From CS4-C045 sp963844115 (lineage in GTDB: Bacteria > Planctomycetota > Planctomycetia > Pirellulales > UBA7805): a stretch of DNA of 64,000 nucleotides. Positions 31,001-39,310 of this stretch are shown here, in pieces. The notes below the pieces were generated by a model. The model ran no database searches, was not told the DNA's origin, and saw only the letters and a program-made list of their open reading frames with translations. Each line of letters starts with the position of its first letter. The first letter of the stretch is position 1. Both the position numbers and the translations under genes were made by a program. The DNA lies in assembly GCA_963844115.1 (NCBI GenBank), contig CAWJNN010000023.1:111858-175857 (forward strand), given 5' to 3'.

Positions 31001-33274
31001 CGAAGCTACGTCAACCGCTTGTGGGGTTACCTGTTCGGCGTGGGCATCATCGAGCCGATTGACGACATTCGGGCCGGCAACCCTCCGACCAACCCCGAGC
31101 TGTTGGACTATTTGACCAAGGAGTTTGTTGATAGCGGCTTCAATGTTCAGCGCATGTTTTCGCTGATTTGCAAGTCCAGAACGTACCAGCTTTCCTTCCT
31201 CGCAAATCGCTGGAACGAAGACGATCGCCGGAATTATTCGCACGCCCTTCCCCGTCGCCTGCCAGCAGAAGTATTGTACGACGCACTGCATCAGGTCACC
31301 GGCTCGATTTCGGATTTACCTGGCGTACCGCCTGGAACCCGTGCGGCGGCACTTCCTGATTCAAACATCAAACTACCCGGCGGCTTTCTCGATACGATGG
31401 GCCGACCCGCTCGTCAAAGCGCATGCGAATGTGAACGCTCCAGCGGATTGGAGCTGGGTCCGGTTATGGCATTGATCAGCGGCCCGACGGTGGCGGCGGC
31501 CATTGCCGACCCGAAGAACTCGCTGATTGGGCTTGTCGAGCAGCACAGCGACGACACCGACCTGGTGAACGCCATTGTGATGCGGATCCTGAATCGGCCT
31601 GCCAGCCAGGAGTTGGTCGACGCCACGATGCACGAGTTCGCGGCCATCGACCGAGATCATGCTCGCCTGGCGGCCGCCCTGGATCAACTGGAGGCGAAAT
31701 GGGCGCCGATGCTCGGGGAAAAAGAAACCGCGGCGCCAGCAAGCGATCAACGACGCGCAGGTCGAACTGGCACGGTACGAAAAGGAGAAGGCGGCCGACT
31801 GGGCCGCGCAGAACAGTTGCGCAACGAACAGATCGCAGAGACGACCGCTGTGTTGCAGCAATACGAGAAAGACCTGCCTGAAAAATTCGTGACGTGGGAA
31901 GCGAGTCAAGATGACGGAGTGCAGTGGCATACCGTCGACGTCGTCAGCGCCGATTCGTCCGAAGGAGCGACGTTGACGGTTTTGGAGGACGGTTCCGTTT
32001 TGGCTAGTGGCGACAATCCGGAAACGGATACCCGCACGGTCGTCGCGCGTTCCACATTGGATCGCGTCACCGCCATCCGCTTGGAAGCGCTGACGCACGA
32101 GTCCCTACCCAATAAGGGGCCTGGTCGGCGGGACGACGGTAATTTCTTGCTTTCAAAGTTCACTGCCACACTTGGGGGTGACGCGCCCGCCGACCCACAG
32201 CCGATCGAATTAGTGGATCCCTGGGCTACGTTCTCGCAGCAGTATTTTCCGGTGGCTAAATCTCTGCAAGAGACAATCAACGTGGAGGCCGGGTGGGCGA
32301 TTAAGCCGGCGCTGGGCACGAACCATATGGCCTTTTTCAAGCTCAAGGAGCCGCTGACCGGTGTGCGCGGAAGGGAGATCGTCTTCGGTTTCGAGCACCA
32401 GTATCCTGGCCAGCGGGTGACACTGGGACGCTTTCGCGTGTCGCTTACCGACGCGGCCCCCGACGCCCTTGCCGGACCAGAGATCAATCTGACACCTTGG
32501 CAGCATGTCGGACCGTTCATGGCATCGGAACGCCGTGAAGCGTACGAATTCGCCTTTCCTCCAGAGAAGGTCGTCGACCTGAAGGAGACGTTTGAAGAAG
32601 GAAAGCTGAAGTGGCAGGAAAAGCCGGAGTTCAAAGATGGGCAACGCCATCTTGTGTTTGAAGGGCGCTATGCCGTCGACTATTTGTATCGCCAGATAAC
32701 GGTGCCCGTCGGGGTGAAGTTGCCGATATCTTTGGGTGCCGATGACATGCTTAAGGTGTTCTTGAATGGCAAGGAAGTGTTGGGCAAGAACGTCACCAGC
32801 GGATTGAATGCGGACGATTACCTGCCGACGTTGGATCTTGCGCCTGGCGTGAACCATTTGCTGCTCAAGATTGCGAACGTTGCCGGACCCGGTGGATTTT
32901 ATTTTCGAGCGGACAAGGACAAGGCTTCGGTGCCGGCGGAAGTTTTGGCGGTGTTGCATACGGCTCGTGAGCATCGCAGCGAACAGCAGCGTGCCGAATT
33001 GATGAAGTACTACCGCAATTTGGACAAAGATCTACAACAGCGGCTGATGGCCGTCGCCAAGGCGAAACGACCTGTGCCGGAGGATCCGGGACGCGCCCAG
33101 CGGAAACGGCGCATAGAAGAGGTCAGCGTGCCGGTTCCGCTGGACGCCAAGCTGGTGGCGTTGCGCTTCGATGTAAAGACGAGCGAGGAGCAGCGGCGAA
33201 ACAAACGACTTACGATTGCCCAGGACCTGGTTTGGGTTTTGATTAACAGCCCGGCCTTCCTGTTCAATCATTGA
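28028..33274 (+). CDS. Cytochrome/WD40/DUF1549/DUF1553 protein (planctomycete PSD1 type)
   Basis: About 1748 residues from ATG 28028, which begins a signal peptide (CAGACFALAVVLVGTAVADE). Heme site CHGCH is near 55. WD40-like repeats span about 155-510 (RSVRFSPDGARLAVTGG type), then LGCNQGTCHGSRDGQNGFKL near 530, an Ig-like domain near 620-720, DUF1549 near 735-930 (MEXXTHLFLAIRFNCNKCHDHPFERW region) and DUF1553 (NPYFARSYVNRLWGYLFG). A C-terminal part with NADDYLPTLDLAPGVNHLLLKI ends the protein. Between about 31725 and 31805 the reading frame gives an unlikely basic stretch; the neighbouring frame gives RRQQAINDAQVELARYEKEK there, so two compensating indels are likely. Probable extracytoplasmic protein; function unknown. 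Confidence 0.85.
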   Translation: MNRSLRKIVELCAGACFALAVVLVGTAVADEAKPEPAQNTISFYKDIRPILQANCHGCHQPAKAKGEYVMTSFDRLLSGGESGDPVIVAGKPDESTLVEYITPVDGSAEMPKDAKPLAAVDIDKIRRWIAEGAVNDTPESAKQRYDMDNPPVYLRPPVIASLDYSPDGQLLAVAGFHEVLLMKPDGSQRVGRLVGVSERIQSVRFSPDGARLAVTGGLPARMGEVQIWDVATKELLLSVSLTYDTVYGARWSPDGKVVSVGCADQTVRAIDAKSGEQVFFSGAHDDWALDTVFSTGGDHLISVGRDMTTKLYQFTEQRFVDNITSITPGALKGGILTVARHPQRDEIVIGGSDGIPKVYRIFRKTNRVIGDDANVIRVLPAMKGRVNSVAVSQDGSLIAAGSSLDGAGQIHVYAYDFDGTLPDDVKKIMEKTVSARSAAENKRIEEYKTKDTKLIAKTELPETAIYAVGFHPDGKTVAAAGTDGLVRLIDTQTGEITKSFLAAPVDSSKTEVAEQKSANINFIRDVNPVMSRLGCNQGTCHGSRDGQNGFKLSLRGYDAVFDVRALLDDHGAHRVNFASPDDSLMLLKASGAVPHEGGQLVQRDDPYYRLIRGWIAGSARLDLDTPRVTSIEVTPKNPVLQKPGQRQSLKVVATYADGATRDVTQETFLTSGDAEVATAEERGTLVAIRRGEAPVLARYVGAYAATTLTVMGDREEFQWEQPPVWGRIDELVADKWKRMKILPSELTADAEFVRRVFLDLQGLPPTPEEVQAFLDDPRDSQVKRDELVDHLVGSDGFVEYWTNKWADLLQVNSKFLGKQGAVAFRDWIRKEVQNNTPYDDFARSILTADGSNRENPAASYYKVLREPVDIMENTTHLFLAIRFNCNKCHDHPFERWTQDQYYTTAAYFAQVDLKPDPASGKRTIGGTAVEGAKPLYELVLDKQEGDVVHDRTKAIAPPQFPFEAHHEVGENATRRQQMAAWITSDDNPYFARSYVNRLWGYLFGVGIIEPIDDIRAGNPPTNPELLDYLTKEFVDSGFNVQRMFSLICKSRTYQLSFLANRWNEDDRRNYSHALPRRLPAEVLYDALHQVTGSISDLPGVPPGTRAAALPDSNIKLPGGFLDTMGRPARQSACECERSSGLELGPVMALISGPTVAAAIADPKNSLIGLVEQHSDDTDLVNAIVMRILNRPASQELVDATMHEFAAIDRDHARLAAALDQLEAKWAPMLGEKETAAPASDQRRAGRTGTVRKGEGGRLGRAEQLRNEQIAETTAVLQQYEKDLPEKFVTWEASQDDGVQWHTVDVVSADSSEGATLTVLEDGSVLASGDNPETDTRTVVARSTLDRVTAIRLEALTHESLPNKGPGRRDDGNFLLSKFTATLGGDAPADPQPIELVDPWATFSQQYFPVAKSLQETINVEAGWAIKPALGTNHMAFFKLKEPLTGVRGREIVFGFEHQYPGQRVTLGRFRVSLTDAAPDALAGPEINLTPWQHVGPFMASERREAYEFAFPPEKVVDLKETFEEGKLKWQEKPEFKDGQRHLVFEGRYAVDYLYRQITVPVGVKLPISLGADDMLKVFLNGKEVLGKNVTSGLNADDYLPTLDLAPGVNHLLLKIANVAGPGGFYFRADKDKASVPAEVLAVLHTAREHRSEQQRAELMKYYRNLDKDLQQRLMAVAKAKRPVPEDPGRAQRKRRIEEVSVPVPLDAKLVALRFDVKTSEEQRRNKRLTIAQDLVWVLINSPAFLFNH

Positions 33275-33307
33275 TTGGTGGTTATTTGTTGTGAGTTATT
33301 GGTTGTC
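33272..33307 (+). repeat. Degenerate heptamer repeat at a stop codon
   Basis: Period-7 units resembling GTTATTG/TTGGTGG begin at the TGA stop (33272-33274) and run into the palindrome at 33308. Only five imperfect units are present. Confidence 0.6.
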
Positions 33308-33377
33308 GTTTAACCCGTTGCCGCAGGCGAGGATACGAAGGAGATCGCTCAACCTTGCCTGCGGCAACGGGTTAAAC
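33308..33377. repeat. Palindromic element, GTTTAACCCG family, copy 2
   Basis: GTTTAACCCGTTGCCGCAGG at the left is inverted against the right arm ending CGGGTTAAAC at 33377. It matches copy 1 at 17841-17916 in both arms while the loop differs. Confidence 0.92.
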
Positions 33378-33454
33378 AACGTGTTCATGCTGGTCTCAAC
33401 TGACGCCATTTGCCGATATAATCAGAAGCAGATCCCCGATTTCAGGAGCAAGAC

Positions 33455-34924
33455 ATGATCATTCTTCCGGGTGCGAGAGCCAAAGATCTCTGCGATACGC
33501 ATTTGCGACCGACGCGTCGCGACATCCTACGAGCCGGCGGCGCCGGTATGCTTGGTCTCAGTTTGGGTAGCTTGTTCCAGTTCCAGGCAGAATCGGCCGA
33601 GACGGGGTCGCGGGGTGGTCCTGGCTGGGGCAAGGCAAAGAGCGTCATCCTGTGCTATCTGCAAGGCGGTCCGAGCCACCTGGATTTGTGGGATCCGAAA
33701 GAAAACGTGCCGGATAAGGTCCGAAGTGTTTTTTCCAATATTTCGACCTCCGTGCCCGGCATACAGTTCACCGAGATCCTGCCGAAGCTCGCCAAAATTA
33801 TGGATAAGGTCACGTTGATTCGCTCGATGAGCTATTCTCCGAACGGCCTGTTCAATCACACGGCGGCCATCTACCAGATGATGACTGGATATACGACCGA
33901 CAAGGTCAGCCCGTCTGGGCAGTTGGAGCCACCTAGTCCCAAGGACTTTCCGAACTTCGGTTCACAGATCGTGAACATGAGGCCGATTGAGCACCCGATG
34001 TTGCCATTCGTGATGCTGCCTCGACCGTTGCAGGAAAGCAATGTGGTAGGCAAAGGTGGCACCGCGGGCTTCCTGGGAAAGGCTTATGATCCGTACACGG
34101 TCTACCCTTCCGGCGACGATATGGACATGGAAAAGATCGACAATATCAAAGTCGACGACCTGAAGCTGCGTCCCGAAGTCTTTGCCGCTCGACTACAACG
34201 ACGAGCCCGCCTGCGCGATGCAATCGCCTCGACGATGCCTGATATCGACAAAGCCGTGGCGGAACACAAGATTAACGAGCATTACGATCGGGCCCTCAGC
34301 CTGATCATGTCGCAGCGAGCCCGTCAGGCGTTCGACATCGACACGGAACCAGATGAGGTTCGCGACATGTACGGGCGCACGACCTTTGGGCAGAGTTGCC
34401 TGATGGCCCGCCGACTGGTTGAGGCAGGCACGCGTGTTGTCGAAGTCATCTGGCCGAAGGTTGCCAATTCCGACTACCACTCGTGGGATCATCACGTCGA
34501 TTTGTCCAAGCGCATGAAGGATCGTTCCGGACCGATGCTGGACGCCGGTTTGTCTGGCTTGTTAAGCGACTTGGATCAGCGCGGCATGCTGGACGAAACC
34601 CTGGTCGTCGCGGTGGGCGAGTTTGGTCGCAGTCCGGAGAAAGGCTTGAGTACGTCCGGTAACACCAACAGCGCGGATGGCCGAGATCACTGGCCTTATT
34701 GCTATACCGCCCTGTTGGCCGGCGCGGGAATCAAGCGTGGCAACGTGTATGGCAAGAGCGACAAGACCGGTTCCGCTCCACTGGAAGATCCGGTTCACCC
34801 CACGCAGTTGCTCGCCACGATTTATCACACGTTCGGAATCAATCCGCAGACGATTGTGTATAACCACCTGAACCAACCACGCGAGCTCGTCAAGGGAGAG
34901 GCAATTACCTCGCTGTTCGCGTGA
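33455..34924 (+). CDS. DUF1501 protein with Tat signal
   Basis: 489 residues. A Tat-like signal is present (RPTRRDILRAGGAGMLGLSLG, residues about 17-40). DUF1501 features follow: LCYLQGGPSHLDLWDPK, MSYSPNGLFNHTAAIYQMMTGY, LMARRLVEAGTRVVEVIWP, DETLVVAVGEFGRSP and the final HPTQLLATIYHTFGINP. The family is related to sulfatases/alkaline phosphatases. It is nearly always paired with DUF1549/DUF1553 proteins, as here. A TATAAT at 33417-33422 could be a -10 box, but no good -35 was seen. Confidence 0.92.
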   Translation: MIILPGARAKDLCDTHLRPTRRDILRAGGAGMLGLSLGSLFQFQAESAETGSRGGPGWGKAKSVILCYLQGGPSHLDLWDPKENVPDKVRSVFSNISTSVPGIQFTEILPKLAKIMDKVTLIRSMSYSPNGLFNHTAAIYQMMTGYTTDKVSPSGQLEPPSPKDFPNFGSQIVNMRPIEHPMLPFVMLPRPLQESNVVGKGGTAGFLGKAYDPYTVYPSGDDMDMEKIDNIKVDDLKLRPEVFAARLQRRARLRDAIASTMPDIDKAVAEHKINEHYDRALSLIMSQRARQAFDIDTEPDEVRDMYGRTTFGQSCLMARRLVEAGTRVVEVIWPKVANSDYHSWDHHVDLSKRMKDRSGPMLDAGLSGLLSDLDQRGMLDETLVVAVGEFGRSPEKGLSTSGNTNSADGRDHWPYCYTALLAGAGIKRGNVYGKSDKTGSAPLEDPVHPTQLLATIYHTFGINPQTIVYNHLNQPRELVKGEAITSLFA

Positions 34925-35043
34925 TATCGGTTCGTCTTCGTGTTCGTAGTTCCGCCTTTGGGCGGCCACGTGCGTCAAGTTGTTTAACGGTGCCTTGCCG
35001 TTTAACGAAAACGCGCCCACGAAAAGTAGCTGGCCGCAGCGCC
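34925..35043. repeat. Spacer with GTAGTTCCGCC element fragment
   Basis: GTAGTTCCGCCTTTGGGCGG lies at about 34946-34965, followed by a direct repeat GTTTAACGG..GTTTAACGA at about 34981-35006. These resemble fragments of the two dispersed palindrome families. Confidence 0.7.
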
Positions 35044-35562
35044 TCACGGCACCGGTACATCGTCCCCGTATTCGGCAGTGATGTCGCGGTTGACGTTCAC
35101 GTCATGCTGGCGGGCTTCCGGACGCGAAATCCTACGTACGCACGAATTCCAGCGCAAGATCGGGTCCGGATCATCAGGGGCGCTCAGCGCTTGGGCCTTT
35201 TCGTAAGAACGCATCGCCTGCCGAAACCAGTCGAACGCGATTTCCTGGGGCATGTCTCCGGCCAACTGGGCCGTCGCCCAGCGTTCGCTGACGATGCCCT
35301 CGTAATAGGCTTGGTGGTACTCGCTGTTCAGGCGACGCACTGCCGAATTGGCTGCGTCCAGGGCGGGGGCTTTTTCGACGGGGAACTGGTCGGTCAGCGC
35401 CAACACCAAGGTGATCAGCGCTTCCTGATTTTCGGAATCGACCAGCAGCACGTCCAGGCAGATGCTTTCGGCCTGTCGGGGTTCATTCAGCAGTCGGTAG
35501 CGCAAGGCTTTCTCGAGCGCCGCGGAAACGGAGTCTTTCGGAATTCGTTTAGGCTCAATCAT
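35044..35562 (-). CDS. Helical (TPR-like) protein next to sdhB
   Basis: 172 residues from ATG 35562, family not recognised. The sequence reads as paired helices (ALEKALRYRLLNEPRQAESICLDVLLVDSENQEALITLVLALTDQ), like two TPR units, then WFRQAMRSYEKAQALS. It starts 25 bases after sdhB stops and on the same strand, so it is probably the last gene of the sdh operon. A helper role in complex assembly is possible but not shown. Confidence 0.7.
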   Translation of the reverse strand: MIEPKRIPKDSVSAALEKALRYRLLNEPRQAESICLDVLLVDSENQEALITLVLALTDQFPVEKAPALDAANSAVRRLNSEYHQAYYEGIVSERWATAQLAGDMPQEIAFDWFRQAMRSYEKAQALSAPDDPDPILRWNSCVRRISRPEARQHDVNVNRDITAEYGDDVPVP

Positions 35563-35587
35563 TTCCCTGACCTCGCTCGGTACTGAC

Positions 35588-36334
35588 TTATGAGGGGGCT
35601 CCGAAGACGACGCGCAGCAGCTTTTTGACCGGATCGTAAAACTGGTCAACAACGCGTTCCTTCAAAGGGATGATCGCGTTGTCGGTAATGGCGATGCTTT
35701 CGGGGCAGACCTCCGTGCAGCATTTCGTAATGTTGCAATATCCCAGACCTAATTCTTCCTTGAGCAAACCGAGGCGGTTGTCGTCGTCCAGCGGGTGCAT
35801 TTCCAAACCCGCAACACGGACGAAAAACCGAGGCCCGCCGAATTCCGCCTTTTTTTCGTGATCGCGCAGGACGTGGCACACGTTTTGACACAGGAAACAT
35901 TCGATGCACTTGCGAAATTCTTGAACGCGGTCCGCCTCTGCCTGCGAAAACCGAGGCTCCTCACCGCCGGTGTCCCGCATCTTGAAGGCCGGAATTTTCT
36001 TGTTGACTTCATAATTCCACGAGACGTCGCAGGCCAGATCTTTGATGACGGGAAATGATTTCATCGGGCGGATCGAAATCGGTTCGCCTTCGGGATATTT
36101 GTCCATGCGGTCCATGCACATCAGTTTTGGTTTGCCGTTGACCTCGCCGCCGCAGGAACCGCACTTTCCCGCTTTGCAATTCCAGCGCACGGCCAGATCT
36201 GTCGCGTGCATGGCTTGAACCTTGTGGACCGCGTCCAGGACAACCATCCCTGGCGCCAGCGGGATCGAATATTCGACCATTTCGCCGACTTCGTTGTCAC
36301 CGCGGTATATCTGTAGCGTTACTTCGTCGGCCAT
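35588..36334 (-). CDS. sdhB: Succinate dehydrogenase/fumarate reductase iron-sulfur subunit
   Basis: 248 residues from ATG 36334. An upstream in-frame start only translates repeat DNA. The 2Fe-2S site is in NCKAGKCGSCGGEVNGKPKLMC near 52-73. The two C-terminal clusters are seen in CIECFLCQNVC and CNITKCCTEVCPE. It carries electrons from the flavoprotein to the membrane subunit. The order sdhC, sdhA, sdhB is transcribed on the minus strand. Its FGGPRFFVRVAGLEMHPLDD segment and overall length fit the type found in planctomycetes and epsilon-type reductases. Confidence 0.94.
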   Translation of the reverse strand: MADEVTLQIYRGDNEVGEMVEYSIPLAPGMVVLDAVHKVQAMHATDLAVRWNCKAGKCGSCGGEVNGKPKLMCMDRMDKYPEGEPISIRPMKSFPVIKDLACDVSWNYEVNKKIPAFKMRDTGGEEPRFSQAEADRVQEFRKCIECFLCQNVCHVLRDHEKKAEFGGPRFFVRVAGLEMHPLDDDNRLGLLKEELGLGYCNITKCCTEVCPESIAITDNAIIPLKERVVDQFYDPVKKLLRVVFGAPS

Positions 36335-36354
36335 GATGGAGCCTTGGGGAAATG

Positions 36355-36442
36355 ACCAATGTCCAAGCCTCAATGACCAATGAGGCGAAAGCACCAGTCA
36401 TTGAGATTTGGTCATTGGGATTTGGTATTGGGCATTGGGTCA
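36355..36442 (-). repeat. Heptamer repeat between sdhA and sdhB, unit TGACCAA/ATGCCCA
   Basis: On the minus strand the TGA stop of sdhA is followed at once by TGACCCA, ATGCCCA, ATACCAA, ATCCCAA, TGACCAA, ATCTCAA. A related stretch continues toward sdhB. The array fills most of the 108-base gap inside an operon. Confidence 0.85.
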
Positions 36443-38248
36443 TCAATCTTTGATCAACTCTTTCAATTCATCTGGCATTTCAGGCAGCGGTTCGCGTAGG
36501 ACCTGTATTTCATTGCCTTGTTGACGAACGATGTTGTTTACCTTGCCCCATTCGGCGTCCGAACCGGGATGGTCTTCGCGAGTGTGTGCGCCGCGGCTTT
36601 CCGTACGATCTAGGGCCGCCCGAGTGACCGCTTCGCTGATGTCCAGCATGTTCCACAAATCGAGCGCCAGGTGCCAGCCGGGATTGAATTGGATATTGCC
36701 ACCGACCTTGACGTTGACCGCGCGCTGTCGCAGTTCTTCTAGTTTACCCAGCGCGGCACGTAGGTCCTCGTCGGTGCGAACGATGCCGACCAGGTTCTGC
36801 ATGACCTCGCGCAGGTCTTCGTGAACGGTGTACGGATTCTCGGTATTTGATTCTTCAAACGGCTTCAACGCTTCGCCGACGCTGTGTTTGATTTCGTCCT
36901 CGTTCAGCTGTCCGTGCGAACTGATTTGCTGAGCGTACGCCGCGGCAAATTCACCGGCACGTTTGCCGAACACCAGCAGATCAGACAGGGAATTACCACC
37001 CAGTCGATTGGACCCGTGCATGCCGCCCGCGACTTCGCCCGCCGCGAACAGGCCGGGTAGGGTTGATTCCTGCGTTTCCGCATCCACACGCACTCCGCCC
37101 ATCATGTAGTGGCATGTGGGCCCGACTTCCATCGGGTCGGTCGTGATGTCGACATCGGCCAGTTCCTTAAACTGATGGTACATGCTGGGCAGCTTCTTCT
37201 TGATTTCTTCTGCGGATCGACGCGATGCGATGTCCAGGAAAACTCCGCCGTGCGGTGACCCGCGGCCTGCCCGGACTTCGCGGCGTATCGCTCGGGCGAC
37301 CACGTCGCGGGTGAGCAGTTCCGGTGGTCGCCGAGCGTCCGGGCGCTGGCCGGCGACAACGGCCTCCACCCAGCGCGACGCTTCCTCTTCTGTCTCGGCG
37401 TACTCGCCTTGGAACATCTCCGGAATGTTGTCGAACATGAACCGCTGACGTTCGCTGTTCAGCAGCACCCCACCTTCGCCTCGTACACCCTCAGTGATCA
37501 GCGTTCCCTTTACACTGGGTGGCCAGACCATCCCGGTCGGATGGAATTGGACGAATTCCATATCGATCAGGTCGGCGCCGGCCCAGAGGGCCATGGCGTG
37601 ACCATCGGCCGTGTACTCCCAGGAGTTGGACGTGATATCCCAGCAGCGCCCGATACCGCCGGTGGCCAGGACAATCGCTTTTGCGCGGAAGATCACAAAG
37701 CGCCCGCTCTCGCGCTGGTAGCCAATACAGCCGGCGACTCGATCTCCGTCCTTCAAAATGCGACGGATCGTACACTCCATATGGACATCCATGCCCTGAT
37801 GTACGCCCTTGTCCTGCAGGGTACGGATCATTTCCAATCCGGTCCGGTCTCCGACATGAGCCAGCCGCGGATACGTATGGCCGCCGAAGTTTCGCTGCAG
37901 GATACGACCTTCTTTGGTGCGGTCGAAGACCGCGCCCCACTCCTCCAATTCACGGACTCGTTGCGGTGCCTCTTGCGCGTGCAGTTGGGCCATCCGCCAT
38001 TGGTTCAGGAACTTCCCGCCCTTCATCGTGTCGCGGAAATGGACCTGCCATTCATCACGTGTATCGACGTTGGCGAGCGCCGCGGCGATGCCCCCTTCGG
38101 CCATGACCGTGTGGGCCTTACCGAGCAGTGACTTGCAGACCAGTGCGGTCTTTGCTCCGCTCGCCGACGCTTCGATCGCCGCTCGCAGCCCTGCCCCGCC
38201 GGCGCCGATCACCACCACGTCGTATTCAAAGGTTTGGTATTTTTCCAT
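36443..38248 (-). CDS. sdhA: Succinate dehydrogenase/fumarate reductase flavoprotein subunit
   Basis: 601 residues. The FAD dinucleotide loop VVVIGAGGAGLRAA is near 11-24. The His of covalent flavin attachment lies in KAHTVMAEGGIAAAL, residue about 46. Active-site segments are RREVRAGRGSPHGGVFLD and GPTCHYMMGGVRVD. GSNRLGGNSLSDLLVFGKRAG is the second FAD contact. It oxidises succinate to fumarate (or the reverse) in the membrane complex. It lies 3 bases after sdhC. Confidence 0.96.
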   Translation of the reverse strand: MEKYQTFEYDVVVIGAGGAGLRAAIEASASGAKTALVCKSLLGKAHTVMAEGGIAAALANVDTRDEWQVHFRDTMKGGKFLNQWRMAQLHAQEAPQRVRELEEWGAVFDRTKEGRILQRNFGGHTYPRLAHVGDRTGLEMIRTLQDKGVHQGMDVHMECTIRRILKDGDRVAGCIGYQRESGRFVIFRAKAIVLATGGIGRCWDITSNSWEYTADGHAMALWAGADLIDMEFVQFHPTGMVWPPSVKGTLITEGVRGEGGVLLNSERQRFMFDNIPEMFQGEYAETEEEASRWVEAVVAGQRPDARRPPELLTRDVVARAIRREVRAGRGSPHGGVFLDIASRRSAEEIKKKLPSMYHQFKELADVDITTDPMEVGPTCHYMMGGVRVDAETQESTLPGLFAAGEVAGGMHGSNRLGGNSLSDLLVFGKRAGEFAAAYAQQISSHGQLNEDEIKHSVGEALKPFEESNTENPYTVHEDLREVMQNLVGIVRTDEDLRAALGKLEELRQRAVNVKVGGNIQFNPGWHLALDLWNMLDISEAVTRAALDRTESRGAHTREDHPGSDAEWGKVNNIVRQQGNEIQVLREPLPEMPDELKELIKD

Positions 38249-38251
38249 GAG

Positions 38252-39064
38252 TTAAAAAATCCGCGGGTCGACGAAGCGTCCTGACGCCACCATCCAGACA
38301 TAGAAATCGGCGAAGCCCACCATGAACAGGCTGGTCCAGGCCCACAGCATATGTTTGCGGTTCAGCACCGATGCGACGCTCCACAGGTTCTGACGAGTAC
38401 GACCTAAGGTGACGCAGGAAAAGCAATCGACATTGCCGCCAATCAGGTGACGTAGGGAATGACACGAGAAGGTATAGAGCGAAAGCAACGTCGTATTGGC
38501 GGCGAGCACCAACGTGCCCAAGCTGATGCCAACGGTAAGACCGCCGGCCGCCGTCGGCCAGAGACACGCATGCAGTACGTCGATTGCGAGAATCACCAAA
38601 AAGATGAGTGCAAAATAGAGAAAGTAGCGGTGCAGATTTTGGAACAGGAAGAGACGAGTTTCTCCGCGATAAATGCGACCTCTGGCTTCGCCCACCGCGC
38701 ATGCTGGTGGATCAAGAAAAAAGGAGCGGTAGTACGCTTTGCGGTAGTAATAGCAGGTGAGCCGAAAGCCGCCCGGTGCCCACAAGATGAAAAACGCCGG
38801 CGAGATCCAAGACGGCAACCAAGGTAGGATCAGCAACGGCGAATAAAACGGCGAGAGCAGGTACGCGTGATCCGGACGGGCCGGATTGACGAGTGCGCCG
38901 TGACCCACTTCGAAGTCGGCGTTGTAGATCGCCCGAAAGGTCGAATAGACAACAAACAGGCCTAATCCCAGGGCCGTCAATGCGGGTCCGAGCCACCATG
39001 CATCTTGCCGCTCGGTTTTTCCCAACGCGCTCGTTTGCGCGGCGGCGGCTGCATTGGTTGACAT
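38252..39064 (-). CDS. sdhC: Succinate dehydrogenase membrane anchor, cytochrome b type
   Basis: 270 residues from ATG 39064; an in-frame codon 54 bases upstream is less likely. Hydrophobic helices lie near 25-45, 70-95, 140-165, 178-205 and 240-260. Histidines for heme are plausible in NLHRYFLYFALIF, TFSCHSLRHLIGG and NRKHMLWAW. Unlike E. coli SdhC/D it is one larger subunit with a CFSC motif. It anchors SdhAB and passes electrons to quinone. Assignment rests mostly on context and helices. Confidence 0.8.
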   Translation of the reverse strand: MSTNAAAAAQTSALGKTERQDAWWLGPALTALGLGLFVVYSTFRAIYNADFEVGHGALVNPARPDHAYLLSPFYSPLLILPWLPSWISPAFFILWAPGGFRLTCYYYRKAYYRSFFLDPPACAVGEARGRIYRGETRLFLFQNLHRYFLYFALIFLVILAIDVLHACLWPTAAGGLTVGISLGTLVLAANTTLLSLYTFSCHSLRHLIGGNVDCFSCVTLGRTRQNLWSVASVLNRKHMLWAWTSLFMVGFADFYVWMVASGRFVDPRIF

Positions 39065-39206
39065 GAATCGGCTCCCTGTTTTATGCCGAACTATAACCCT
39101 GCCGGTTGGCTGCGTCAATTAATCGTGCGTCCGCCGGCAGTGCTCTGGCACTCAACCGTCACGGACTTACAATTTCGTTGGTACTTCGCCCAATTTCCGT
39201 TGGCGG

Positions 39207-39280
39207 GCAGTGTAGAGCAGCAGTGTAGAGCAGCAGTGTAGAGCAATTGTCCCAATTGCTCGCCAACCATTGGGACAATT
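39207..39280 (+). promoter_or_regulatory. 13-bp triple repeat plus perfect inverted repeat
   Basis: Three exact GCAGTGTAGAGCA units (39207-39245) run into a perfect 12-base inverted repeat AATTGTCCCAAT (39245-39256) / ATTGGGACAATT (39269-39280). It ends 30 bases before the next start codon. It may be an operator or a hairpin between divergent genes. Confidence 0.6.
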
Positions 39281-39310
39281 ATTCTACAAGCAGAGTTGGA
39301 TACGTGATTT

